Shown here piece after piece: positions 1 to 11,400 of a stretch of 64,000 nucleotides of DNA. The notes beneath the pieces are model-generated. The model was not told where the DNA came from. It did no database searches and saw nothing but the letters and a program-made list of their open reading frames with translations. A program made the translations under genes and the position numbers. The stretch's first letter is position 1. Every line of letters starts with the position of its first letter. The stretch comes from Gorsachius magnificus (taxonomy: Eukaryota > Chordata > Aves > Pelecaniformes > Ardeidae), in NCBI GenBank assembly GCA_034008185.1, contig CM067086.1, positions 39,512,507 through 39,576,506 of the forward strand. Direction: 5' to 3'.

Positions 1-3000
1 CAGAAATGGTGACTCTAGACCTTGCGGTGATTGCCTTTAAACTTGCCAGGCAGCCAAAAACCAAGGATAGGCAAACCTGCCGATTTCCTTTCCTTTCCTC
101 CCTTCTTTCTTGTTTCTTTTCCCCTGGAAATCAACATTCAGTTGTATAGGAAAGAAAAGTAAGTATCAGAAAATATAAGGAGTAATACTACCCGTCTTGA
201 TACTGCCTGTGGTGCAGTACTACCCAAGACAGGCTTAGGTCAAGCCCATTTGTCACAGGTACAGAAAGGAAGACAAACGATTAATGAACAAGGACCTTAC
301 ACCGGAGAAGTAAAGAAGCAACAGAAGAAACCTTGAAAGGTTAGGAAGAGAGATGACCAGAGCAAAGAAAATACACCTAGAACAGGACAGACCTTGAGGT
401 CTTGTGAGCCTTGAGGAAGGCAGCAAGGAGCCAGGTTTTACAAGATTAAAGAGGAGAATGGGAACAGCAGTATAGGGCCTTGATTCCTTTTTGCCTTTGC
501 ATTCCCAAAAAAGTATTAGATGGTTTGCTTCTGATCTAATCGCTAAGTGAAACAAGAGACGTTTCTAACATTATACCCACGAAACCAGCCAGGAACCATT
601 CTCTGGATCTGAGGCTAAGTGGCAGGGAAATGGCTCACTGCCATGTAGCTGAGCTCTTTCCCCAGAAATAGTGAGACAACATTCCTACTGCTTATTTTAA
701 ACAGTCCCTTACACTTGTTAGGACCCAAGCTATGTCTGGGTACCATCTGAAATAGTGCTATTTGGCACAATTCAAACTGCACCAGGAAGCCCACAACTAA
801 ACAACTAAAAAGCTTACATGATTTTGGGCCAGTGCTCAAGCCTGTATTCTCATTTTGGTTTATTTAAAGGTGTATTTGCAGATGGAACTTCAGAGAACTA
901 TCACCATTTAGAACATTCCTAACATCAGTTAAACTACTTCACTAACACTTTAATACGGGTGATGGTGTTCCCTTTTTACAGTATTTATTCTTCTTTTAGT
1001 TTTTTATTACAATCCTTGATTAATTACTTGTTCTATAAACCCAACGTGATACCTGCAGCACAGAAGTTAATAAGTCTTTTCCAAGAGGCTGTCAGGAAGG
1101 AGTAAACTTCTTATTATTCATGATGTAAACAGTATTTTAGATAACAAATATGCACATATAAATATTTCACTAATTCTGTTTGCTGCAGTGATTTGCTACA
1201 CAAATCAGATTCCTTCATCTCTCTCTCAGGTCAGGAACAGAGCACTTTGCCCACACTCCCTGACGTGGGACTGCCACCGAACTACAACTTTTTCTGCAGC
1301 CGCCGACTACGGAACAACAATGGCCACAGAGCAAAAAAGTACATCTGAGCTCCCTCGCAGAAATACCCGTGAAACAGATGAAACATAGCCATGTTCCTAT
1401 GTTTCGCCACGGCCATTTTGGAGAGAGACTGACCTCTGAGCAACCTTTTTGTCAGCCTCTTTCAGTACAGGTTGCTCTCCCTATGGCCATCGAGGGCACA
1501 AGTTGCCTCCTTTGCATTAGTGTCTTTAAACAAACTTGTTCTCTTGCTACCTACACCACCTGGCACTTCGTGTCGGCTTGCCTTCTGTCACTCAGCTTGC
1601 TCAGTGACAAAAATATTGAGTATCTACCACATTACTCAAGCTACTTGTATGCAGATTTAAAAAACTCTCAGTTCAGGGCAAGCAAAAAAGAGATATAGGC
1701 AGAAAATCAAAATAAAAGTATCTTAACACTACTACACTGCTTTTTTTTTTTCAAATCTAGACTTCTTTACCCAACAACAAACAGAAAGCAAAGTTGACAC
1801 AGCAGAAACTCGGCTCAAAAAGGTTGATAAATTGTACTTGTGTGGTTCAGTAAAATCATGGTGACTTTGTAGATCCTGGTTCCCGATAGTGCTGCTTTAG
1901 TGATTTTTAAAAATCTGAAGCCAGGGGGAGAAGGGAGTTTTCTTTCATTGCTCCTTAACTGAGTCTGGCAAGTGGTTGTTGGCTGGGGTCAACCCACCAC
2001 AGCTCAATGCAACATGAAAAAGCTTCAATAGTACCACTTCTCTCTCAAATAAAGAGAGCATAGAGCATAGTTAGTGTAGCTCTATTTGTGCTACCACAAG
2101 ACACTAACTTCCTCCATTTCCATTAAAAAGATTGGATTTATTTTTCATTGAGACTTCTATGGAAGTACTTCACTCTGAATTATTGCATGTAATGGGTTAC
2201 CAAAAATAATGTTGATTATGTCTTGGAAACTGATTTTCACTCACACCATGTAAAGGCTACCTTAATTTAAAATAATCTCTGATTCTTAAATATAATTTAT
2301 CTTCTCCAAGAGTTAGCTTTTTTACTGTTACTTCCTCAGCATTTTGTGAACATTCTATTACAGCTTCCAGTGCAACGAGGATGATGCTGTCAATCTGATG
2401 TAAAGAAAGAATAAGGCCAGTAACTCAGACATTGAGAAAACACTCAAATAATTTTGTCCCATAACAATTCTAAAAGTTCACGTGCCACGCAAATCAAAAC
2501 ATGCTTGTGTAGCTGACTTCTCCATCATGTACATTAAGAGGTTAATGCAACAGAAATATTTAGAAAAGTAATAAACACACAACACTGAGACTCAGAAGAG
2601 AAACTGGTCTTCACATCCTGTTGGAGCCAAAAGTACTATCACATATACCACATCTGCATCATTTCCCTAAAAAATCTTTACTGGCAAGAAGCACTGAAGG
2701 AGAGCACCAGCAGTTTGTGTCTTCTCGGTTATTTCATACTGAGAGTTTGGGAGCACTGTTCTGCTAACACCGATCCATTAATGGCACATTTCTCTAAGGC
2801 AATACGAGGACCTCAGCAGAAAGGCTCCCACAGTTCCTGTCTACGTTCTCTGTGCAGCCCAACACTGTCCACCCCAGTACAGAACTACGGAGCTTCCTGT
2901 GAAACATTTAGGAGAAGAACGTGACAACAGCAGTGTCAGATTGTTGACAGGCATCCATTTATGTAGCTGCTTCATGAACAGATTGCAGTTCTCACCAAGG

Positions 3001-5106
3001 AGGTTGAGAGTTGGAGCAGAAACTTTTGTGCCCTTCAGGGAATAGGCAGAAAAAGGATGATGAATCACTAACAAAATCAAGTATTTTTTCTAGTTCCTTT
3101 AATCAAGAAAAGATTTAAGACAGTGACTAAAGAGACTCTTGCTCACAAGCATTCACCGTTTCTAAAGCTCCAGTATTACCAATTCTATTTCATATACTAA
3201 TTTGGGAAATCAAACTCCTAATTTAAGAAAGATGAAAAGAAACCAATTCAAGAGCCAATTCTACACATATTTAAAAAAAAAAAAAAACAAACCCAAAAAA
3301 ACAACCCCCCACTAGCCCCCCCCCCCCCCAACATTTCTGTGAGCCTACCACCAGATGTGTTTTAGCTATCTCTGAGCAAGCGTTACATCAACTCTGGAGA
3401 CTCAGTCATGTACGTAACTCAGTATAATCTACTGAGACAGAGAACAGACATAAAACAAATGTCTTTGATCTTCTTACAGACTGCACAACACGTAAACTAC
3501 TTAGACGCAATCAGAGTTTCTGTGTATGAGGTAAGAGATGTAGACAGATCTAATAAAGGTAAAAGTATCTAGAGATCATCCTCACTTGTTTATACCTCTA
3601 CTCTACTTCCAAAATACACTTCATTTCCTTCAAGACAGATATGTGTTTAAGTAATTGCTTACAGATAAATTTAACACACTTTTTTTTTTCCCAAAGAAAC
3701 AGAAAACAAAACCAGCTCTGATCAAGACTAGTGTTTTTGTTAAAGCATTCCTAAATACGTGGTTTCCTCCTGAAAACGCAGACCTCCCTTACATTGTTGA
3801 GTAAAGTGTTAAGAGAGATCTTGAAAATTACTTACTCTTTCATTGACTCACAACGTTAATTCCATAGTCCAGGAAATGCAGTAAGAGCCATTTCAAAAAT
3901 ACTTATAAAAGGCTGTCTTCTACTGAATTTGATAGAAATTTGATTTCTTTTTAAGTCTAAGAAGCATGTTGGTTCAACTTTCAGTACTAATAACTACTTT
4001 GCTCCTTGGTCAGTTGTCTATTTTACTTCCATTTATTAATAACTAGGATCCTTATTAATAACGGATAAAGAGACAACACCAAATAACAGGATTACTGGGA
4101 TCCTTAATCCTATAATGAATATAATCAGGACATTACAGCCAGAGAAAAAGCCGAGGGCACTTACGTTGGACACCAGTTCAGCATGAGCACACATACCTAG
4201 AACCAGGTCTGCACAGGGGGTCAGAGGACTAACCTATTTATAAATAAGAACTCATAATATCATGTTATACACATTAATTCCTCATTCAAACTGTGGTTTA
4301 GAAAAGCCAAAATACTAACAGGAAACTGTCCAGAACAGCCAGTAAAGAACATTAGGACAGAAATATCTGTACATGATTGTTTTATGCAAATTTAGCATCT
4401 CTCTGTGGATCCGAGGAAGGCATGTCATGGGAGGTTTGGGATTCATTGTCCACGACACCCAAAAGGATTTTCCTTGCCAAACACCTGTTTGGGGGTAGGA
4501 AAACAGCATGATTTTCTTTTTTTAACATGAAAAAAAAAAAAGCAAGCAGCTTTTATGCAGTACTACTAGATATATATATAGACTTCTAGACAGTGAGTCA
4601 CTCAGGAAGAGACCATTTGGGTTTCTAGGCCTTCCTACCTGAAAGTTTCAAAGCTGGACTATACAACTTGTCCTTATCATTAGGCTAAGACAAGATCACT
4701 AAAGAAACAGAAACCACTGATAGATGTCTGCTGTTTGTGATCCCAAAGTTTCTGTCTCTGTAATGGGCACTCAACAGAAATTGGACTGTTAAGAGATAAA
4801 AAATAAAAAATCCTCCTTAGAGCAAAGGCCTAAACTAAGATTCCCCTCCCCAAACATCTTGTCAGCAATATTGTTTCCTGACAAAAGTGCTTGTAGCTGC
4901 TGTGTTTTCATTCGTATCCAGTACATCCTTTAATAACACACATGCACTGAAGGAAAATCTCTCAGCACATGCAGGCATAAAGATCAAACATATGTTTAAG
5001 TCTTGGGTGAATCTAGGAATACTTTCACAGAACTAGGAAAATCATTTAAAGAGAAGCACATGAATAAACCTTAAGGTTAATTAATTTTTTTAATTGATTT
5101 CAAAAC
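1..5106. other. AT-rich non-coding DNA, nothing recognised
   Basis: No exon, RNA gene or interspersed repeat is recognisable here. Open frames are short (at most about 109 codons, 1369-1698) and match no family I know. Local features are a 15-base A run (3273-3287) followed by a G-poor A/C stretch and a C run (3316-3329), a T run near 1741, and a 9-bp inverted repeat with an 8-base loop (1380-1405). The stretch 1240-1500 is somewhat richer in GC and CpG than its surroundings but has no splice-flanked frame I could defend. Confidence 0.5.
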
Positions 5107-5128
5107 GTAACGGCACTAAACACAGAAG

Positions 5129-6625
5129 TTGCCAGGTTGCAAAAGACAAGGGTTTGAGGGACTGGGGGCTAGTATGAGCCCTCAACCTGTTGCCCAGCAC
5201 TGTGCCAGGGGCGCTGCAGCAAAGTTGAAGACTGGCGGAGGTGAGCCGGAGGCTCCTGGGGTAGCAGGAGCCAACAAGGAAAAGCCCGTGAAACACCTCA
5301 AAGGAAATGAGGGGTGTTCTGCTATGAAGGTGACGAGGCCGACAGCTCATATGAAATGCCTCTATACAAACGCACGCAGCATGGGAAACAAACAAGAGGA
5401 GTTGGAAGCTATCGTGCTGCTAGAAAGCCACGACCTGATCGCCATTACGGAAACTTGGTGGGATGAATCCCACGACTGGAATGTAGCTATTGATGGCTAC
5501 AGGCTGTTCAGAAGGGACAGGCAAGGAAGGAGGGGCGGAGGCGTTGCCCTTTACATCAAGAAATCAATACAGTGTGAAGAGCTGGCCCTGAAGAATAGCC
5601 ATGAGCAGGTCGAAAGCTTATGGATAAGAATCAGAGAGAGAGGCAACAAAGGGAACCTGGTGGTTGGTGTCTACTACAGGCCGCCAGATCAAGAGGAGCC
5701 GACTGACGAAGCGTTCTTCCTCCAACTCCGGGAGGCTTCGTGCTCGCAGGCTCTCGTCCTGCTGGGGGACTTCAACCACCCTGACATCTGCTGGAAAACC
5801 AGCACGGCAAGCTGTAGGCAATCCAGCAGGTTTCTTGAATGCATTGAGGACAACTTCTTAAGCCAGGTAATAGACACCCCTACCCGAGGGGATGCGATAC
5901 TGGACCTGGTGGTCACCAATGCAAGTGAGCTCGTCGGAAATGTCAAGATCGGAGGCAGCTTGGGTTGCAGTGATCATGCGCTGGTAGAGCTCACACTCCA
6001 GAGGGAAATGGGAAGAATGAAGAGTATAGTCAGGACCCTGAATTTTAGAAAAGCAAACTTCCAGCTCCTCAAGGAGATAGTCGGAAGGACTCCCTGGGAA
6101 ACGGTCCTCAGAGACAGGGGAACAGAACAGAGCTGGCAGCTCTTTAAGGAAGTGATCCACAGAGCGCAAGAGCTCTCGATCCCCAGGTGTAAGAAATCGG
6201 GCAAAGAAGGGAAGAGACCAGCATGGCTGAGACAAGAGATGATGGTCAAACTAAGGAGGAAGAGGGAGCTGCACAGGCAGTGGAAGCAGGGACAGGCATC
6301 CTGGGAAGAGTATAGGGACGCGGCCCGGTTGTGTAGGAATGGGGTCAGGAAGGCCAAGGCTCAGCTGGAGCTAAACTTGGCTAGGGATGCAAAGAATAAC
6401 AAGAAGGGTTTCTACAGGTATATCAGCCGGAAAAGGATGGTTAAAGAAAGCGTACCCCCACTGATGAGCGAGACTGGCAAGCTGGTAATAGCAGATGAGG
6501 AGAAGGCTGAGGTACTCAACAACTTTTTTGCCTCAGTCTTCACTGGGAAGCTCTCTCCTCACCCCCCACCCGAGTTGATGGATGGCATGAGGGGGACCGG
6601 GAGGGCAAAACCCTTCCTGCTGTAG
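5129..6625 (+). pseudogene. CR1 ORF2 endonuclease domain (frame 1)
   Basis: A 498-codon open frame; the nominal first codon is TTG and the first ATG is at 5174. In CR1 elements this domain nicks the genomic target so that the RT can prime there. Family motifs appear in order: TNARSMGNK (about residues 80-88), ITETWWD with the catalytic Glu (about 106-112), VVGVYYRPPDQEE, LLGDFNHPDICW with the Asp/Asn pair, LDLVVTN, and LGCSDHALVE with the final Asp-His. A basic linker follows (KLRRKRELHRQWKQ region, then LELNLARDAKNNKKGFYRYI). The recognisable CR1 match starts around residue 70; the first part probably derives from the region upstream of ORF2. The frame ends at 6625 only because of a frameshift. 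It is a relic, not a host gene, although no endonuclease motif is visibly broken. Confidence 0.9.
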
Positions 6626-7056
6626 GAGAAGATCAGGTTCGTGACCACCTGAGGAACCTGAATGCGCATAAGTCCATGGGACCTGATGAGATGCATCCCA
6701 AAGTCCTGAGGGAATTGGCCGATGTAGTCGCCAAGCCACTCTCCATGATATTTGAAAAGTCATGGCAGTCAGGTGAAGTCCCTGGTGACTGGAAAAAGGG
6801 AAACATTGTGCCCATTTTCAAAAAGGGTAGAAAGGAAGACCCTGGGAACTACCGACCTGTCAGCCTCACCTCTGTGCCTGGGAAGATCATGGAACAGATC
6901 CTCCTAGAAGCTATGCTAAGGCACATGGAGGCCAGGGAGATAATTCGAGATAGCCAGCATGGCTTCACCAAGGGCAAGTCCTGCCTGACGAACCTAGTGG
7001 CTTTCTATGATGGTGTGACAGCATCAGTGGACAAGGGAAAACCAATAGATGTCATC
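6626..7056 (+). pseudogene. CR1 ORF2 reverse transcriptase, N-terminal part only
   Basis: After the frameshift the ORF2 product continues in another frame. It shows [10 protein letters not shown], a [19 protein letters not shown] block, and [18 protein letters not shown], all early reverse-transcriptase motifs of CR1. Homology ends at about 7056, just before the expected motif with the first catalytic Asp, and the FADD-type box is absent. The open frame runs on to 7125 through unrelated sequence, which adds a meaningless tail. It cannot encode an active polymerase. Confidence 0.9.
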
Positions 7057-7407
7057 GTTGCAAAAGGAGCTTTGAAGTGTATGTCTCATACGTACAGAAA
7101 TATAATGTTCAGAACAGAAAGTTGATAGCAACAGATATAAACAGAAACTTAAGAGTTGTAGAAAACCACCAAGGAAAGCCAGAAGATAGGTGGAAATACT
7201 ACTGTCAGCATAATTAAGGCACATTACAAGTTTTGCTAATACTTTAGGGACGAAAATAACTGTAACAATTCTACCACCCATAAATATTTATTAATCACTT
7301 CCCCCCAGCCCCCAGCAATTCTGGAAAAAGGCAGTATTAGGTATTAATGATGAAACACTGTCTGTTCTAACACCACTTGATACGGAAGAGGACTCATTGA
7401 AGCAGCT
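7057..7407. other. Unassigned spacer between CR1 and LTR
   Basis: About 350 bp of AT-rich sequence with no match to CR1 or to the LTR. It holds a short C-rich patch near 7300. It may be original flanking DNA brought next to the CR1 by the deletion that removed the CR1 3' half. Confidence 0.5.
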
Positions 7408-7586
7408 TGTGGTGGTTTGGCCCTGGCTGGACGCCAGGGGCCCACCAAAGCCGCTCTGTCACTCCCCTCTAACCGGACAGAGGAGAGAAAAGTAAATCAA
7501 AAGGCTCGTGGGTCGAGATAAGGACAGAGAGATCATTTTATCAGTTACCATCACGGGCAAAACAGACTCAACTTGAAAATAATTCA

Positions 7587-7592
7587 TTTATT
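7587..7592 (-). terminator. LTR polyadenylation signal AATAAA
   Basis: AATAAA on the minus strand, about 730 bp downstream of the TATA-like box and about 180 bp before the LTR's 3' end. This is where an R/U5 polyadenylation signal would be expected. An AT-rich stretch follows, then GC-rich U5-like sequence. Confidence 0.55.
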
Positions 7593-7800
7593 ATCAATCA
7601 AAATCAGAGAAGGAGAGGAGAAAAACTGCTAGATCTTAGAAACCTTCCCCCACCCCTCCCTTCTTCTCTGGGCTCAACTTCACTCCCAGTTCCTCTACCT
7701 ACTCCCCCCAGCAGCACAGGGGGACGGGAATGGGGGTTGGGGTCAGTTCATCACACGTTTTCTCTGCCACTTCTTCTTCCTAGGGAGAGGACTCTTCCCC

Positions 7801-8205
7801 TGCTCATGCGTGGGGTCCCACTCACGGGAGACAGTCCTCCACGAACTACTCCAACGTGAGTCCTTCCCACGGGCTACAGTTCTCCACGAACTGCTCCAGC
7901 GTGGGTCCATAATTTCCACGGGGTGCAGTCCCTCAGGAGCAGACTGCTCCAGCGTTGGGTCCCCTGCGGGGTCACAAGTTCTGCTGGCAAACCTGCTTCG
8001 GCATGGGCTTCTCCCCCCACGGGTCCGCAATGGCTTGCCAGGAACCTGATCTGGCGCAGGCCCCGGCAGCCTCCTCCCTTCGGGCATCCACCTGCTCTGG
8101 CGTGGAGTTCTCCAGGGCTACAGGTGGGGATCTGCTCCACCGGGGGGCCGCCTCACCATGGTCTTCACCAAGGCTGCAGGGGAATCTCTGCTCCGGCGCC
8201 TGGAG
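7801..8205 (-). repeat. Tandem array of ~48-bp units inside the LTR
   Basis: A core similar to tgctccagcgtgggtcc recurs at 7801, 7847, 7892, 7945, 7994, 8047, 8093, 8133 and 8189. The spacings are 46, 45, 53, 49, 53, 46, 40 and 56 bp. Between cores there is often a cacgggg(t/c)(g/c)cag-like element. Several frames stay open on both strands through the array: minus-strand frames at 7743-8087, 7874-8140 and 7972-8265, and plus-strand frames at 7810-8049, 7923-8297 and 7955-8311. The 114-codon minus frame shows a repeated WSSSWRTV peptide. Many CpGs remain. Units have diverged, so the array is old within the family rather than newly expanded here. Confidence 0.8.
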
Positions 8206-8320
8206 CACCTCCTCCCCCTCCTTCTTCACTGACCTTGGTGTCTGCAGGGCTCTTTTTTCTTGCATCCTCTCACTTCTCTTCTCTCCCCAGCTACTGAGGC
8301 GCAGCTGTTAGTTTTTTTTT

Positions 8321-8368
8321 CCTTCTTAAATATGTTATCACAGAGGCGCTTCCACTGTTGCTGATTGG
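8321..8368 (-). promoter_or_regulatory. LTR core promoter (CCAAT plus TATA-like)
   Basis: On the minus strand CCAAT lies at 8368-8364, followed about 30 bp downstream by the TATA-like CATATTTAAG at 8335-8326. The spacing and order fit a retroviral U3 promoter. Transcription would run toward lower coordinates, through the repeat array and toward the antisense side of the CR1. Activity is inferred only. Confidence 0.6.
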
Positions 8369-8476
8369 CTTGGCCTTGGCCAGCAGCGGACACAGGGAAA
8401 ACTTCTAGCAGCTTCTCACAGAAGCCACCCCTGTAGCCCCCCCACTACCAAGACCTTGCCACAGAAACCCAATACA

Positions 8477-11400
8477 CACCTATATTGGCAAGTCCAAAAA
8501 ACTTCAGAGCAAAATTGAAAGAGCTGTAAAAATGGTCGCATTCTGGAGCAATCGAGAGGAGCAAAAATAATGTACTGCTCTTTAAAAAGGGAAACAGCAC
8601 CTGCGTAACTGTAGACTTCTCAAAATAATGGAACAAAAGATACACAGCTGAACAAATGAAAACATGAAGGACAGCAGTGCTATTTAACTACCACTTTGGC
8701 TTATGGAAAAACTAGATAACTTGGTAATGTAACGAGGAGACTGCACAAGCATAACTTAAAAGCGACACAAAGTCAGGCTTTGCAAAATATTATGTCAGGC
8801 CCCCGGAATGCAAGTTGCTCTGATGTAACAGGGCCTCTATTCTGAAAAGCAATGATGCAATTTAGCTAATGTAGTGGGTAATTAGATGAACAGGCACTCT
8901 TACTGAATTGCTTTTGCCATAAACTGGGGAATATCAAAGAAGCATATGGATTTATTACCTCTGCTCTTGGCTCTCATGCAACTGCAACTGGAAGTCTGTA
9001 CTCATACCTAGCATTAAAATTCAAAAAACTAGGACACTGGAGAAAGGATTCAGGGAAGAATGATAGAATAATTAAGGAAATGAAAGACACGCTCTCCTGT
9101 ATGTGGCAGCAGGGGATTAAACTGTTTAATTTCTAAAGGAAGGTCAGAATGTGATTTGATCATTTTTGATAAGCATCTGTATGAGAAAGTGAAATCTGAT
9201 TATCTATTGATTCATCTGCCTTGCAGACAAAGAAACAGCAAGTTCCAATTTCTGACAGCTGAGGCTATGTAGGATTAGACTACGCAACATTTATTTTGCT
9301 GGTCCAATTTCCTTTTTTTTAACTTTCTTATTTTAAGTAGCTAAAACAAGTGTTCACTGAAAAACAAATATGGTAGTGCTATTTCCACATTATTTGATTT
9401 TTGTTTCTAAAAGAGACACTCTGAAATGGAATTAATTCAGACAACTCCTATGGCCTTTCTTATATAAAAAAAATATTAGAACAAATTACCGTGACGTCAT
9501 ACTCTCTTAATCATCAACACCACTCACAGTCAGACTAACCAGAGAAAGCTAACAGCTTTCTTGGGACTTTTCTCAGAGCATCTTTTCCTTTTTTTTCCAA
9601 GTCTCAGGAAGACAAAACAGGTATCTAATGCATCAGGTATCTGACATTATCCTGCCACTCAATTTTGGCACTGACGAGACCTCTACTGTAACACTGTCTA
9701 GTTCTGGGTGCCCAGAGACAGTCCAAGGACAGCACCAAAAAGAGAGTTCTGTAAAATGTTGTATAAAGGGAAAGATTTAAAGAGCTAAGCAATGATTAGG
9801 GGAATGAAGGTAGACTGAAGTCTTCGACATTCTTTAGTACTGTTAGTTAAGCAGCAAGGAGTTTATACAAAGGAGATTTAAGTTAAATATTAATTAAGGT
9901 TTAAAAACTGGCAATGACTTTTTGGGGAGGCTGTAGCACCTCTGTCACTGGAGATCCTCAGAACAGGTTTGGCAGAGAAGAAGGGTACAGACAGAGCTGA
10001 TCCAGACTTGGAGAGGAGGAAGGCTTTTTGGGTCTTTCTATCCCTGTATCTATGACTTGTGTCTTCCAAAAGACACAAGAAAAAATTACTTGCGGTTTAG
10101 AGTAAGAAAAATGAACTATATAAGGCACATTCCTACAGTTTAATGTTCCTTTTTGTAAGTCACATTCCTGTGACTTTCCTTTCTGATTATCGAATATTCC
10201 CATTATAGGTTCAACCGGAAAAATAACATCCCCATTTTTTATACTGAACTGTTGTGTAGAGCTCCTCTGCAACATTACATAGCTGCCACATTTCACAAGG
10301 GAAGTTTTTGCATCTCAGTGTGGGTGAATACATGTCCACCCCCATCTAACTAGTACTGACAGATTATTTGACAGTTTAATTTCAGTTAGACCTATCTGCC
10401 TCAAGAATATTTTTAAACATCAAGACAAAAGTCGCCTTAGAGTTTAATATGTCTGGGATGTGCATCTTACAAATCGTATCTCTAACAGATGAAATCAACA
10501 CACTGTCAACCCTAAATTCCTGCACGGGTTTGCCTGTCTGCAACTATTCACTCATCTTCCAATACTTAAGTGTTTAATTTTTCCCGTACAGAATTTCACA
10601 CTCACTAAGTCTCATCTCATACAATGGGATCAATATTCAACAGTGTTGTTCTCAGGGTCAACAAGTGACTGAAACTTTTCTCATGGCTCTGTCTCTCTGA
10701 TGTTGAACTTTACATAGGTCCCCCATTGGTTTTGATGGGATTTGAGCTCTCCTGGTGCTAAAAAAAAAATATTATAAATGCTTTTGTGAATACATATTGA
10801 CTTAATCATGTCTCTGAATATTTAATTTCAAGTGCTGGCTCCCACCTTCTTGTAAAACCAGCATCACTCAATGTATTTTTAAAAAAGTCTTTTTAATGTA
10901 CTTTTTATTCATTCTGCACTGCTACAATTTTCAGTTGCAGTACTGTATTCCACAATTGATGCTGGAATTTTAAGAAAACATTTTTTTTCTAGCATTGTCT
11001 TATTAACAATGGCTTAAACAAGGCCATAAAATAAAATATAAGATTATGTCTTTTTTTCTTATTCAAAGTCAGAACTATTAAATTATAAATGCTGCAGAAG
11101 AGACATTTACACTGAAAATAAAAAGGTAAATCAGCTCATTGAAGCTACTGGTTCATAGGGTACTTTCATATAGAACACCATATTAAAAATATATTGGTTA
11201 CAGCAAAGAAATTATGGCTTCCTGCCTTCTTTTATAGAGAAACTGAAGTCTTTGGCACGAACCACAATATTTTGAAGAGCACTACAAGCAAAGTCAAAAT
11301 TCTGTTCCTGCCAGAGGAAAGGCAGCTGTCACATTAAACTAAGAAAACTTTTCAGACCTTCATCTAACATGTAAAGAAACCCTTCTAAGTTCTAATAACA

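Larger units (their letters stand above)
5107..7056 (+). mobile_element. CR1 LINE, 5'- and 3'-truncated
   Basis: This is a plus-strand fragment of a CR1 non-LTR retrotransposon. It contains the end of the region upstream of ORF2, the whole apurinic-like endonuclease domain, the linker, and the first part of the reverse transcriptase. Reading frames are continuous except for one frameshift near 6600-6615. The 3' end stops after the RT motif that precedes the first catalytic aspartate, and unrelated AT-rich sequence follows. CR1 copies are normally truncated at the 5' end and keep the 3' end, so losing the 3' half implies a later deletion or rearrangement. The 5' limit is approximate and no target-site duplication was found. 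Confidence 0.93.
7408..8476 (-). mobile_element. Solo LTR of an avian endogenous retrovirus
   Basis: A GC- and CpG-rich block of about 1.07 kb in AT-rich DNA. It begins TGTGGTGGTTTGG and ends AAACCCAATACA, an imperfect terminal inverted repeat of TG...CA type; an inner CCACA end at 8463 is an alternative boundary. The flanks CAGCT (7403-7407) and CACCT (8477-8481) would be a 5-bp target duplication with one mismatch, which is weak but would suit an ERVL-type element. On the minus strand the order is CCAAT box, TATA-like box, repeat array, AATAAA, then a U5-like tail, so the LTR points leftward. No second LTR, primer-binding site, gag or pol is present, hence a solo LTR. I recognise the sequence as an abundant avian LTR type but cannot give its database name. 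Confidence 0.85.

Noticed and set aside
1380..1405. Hairpin with a 9-bp stem and 8-base loop
   Set aside because: Short, with no transcript context. Such hairpins are expected by chance in 64 kb.
5129..6625. 498-codon frame as a possible host gene
   Set aside because: Endonuclease motifs, linker and context are those of CR1 ORF2, and the RT follows after a frameshift. No intron or host promoter is visible.
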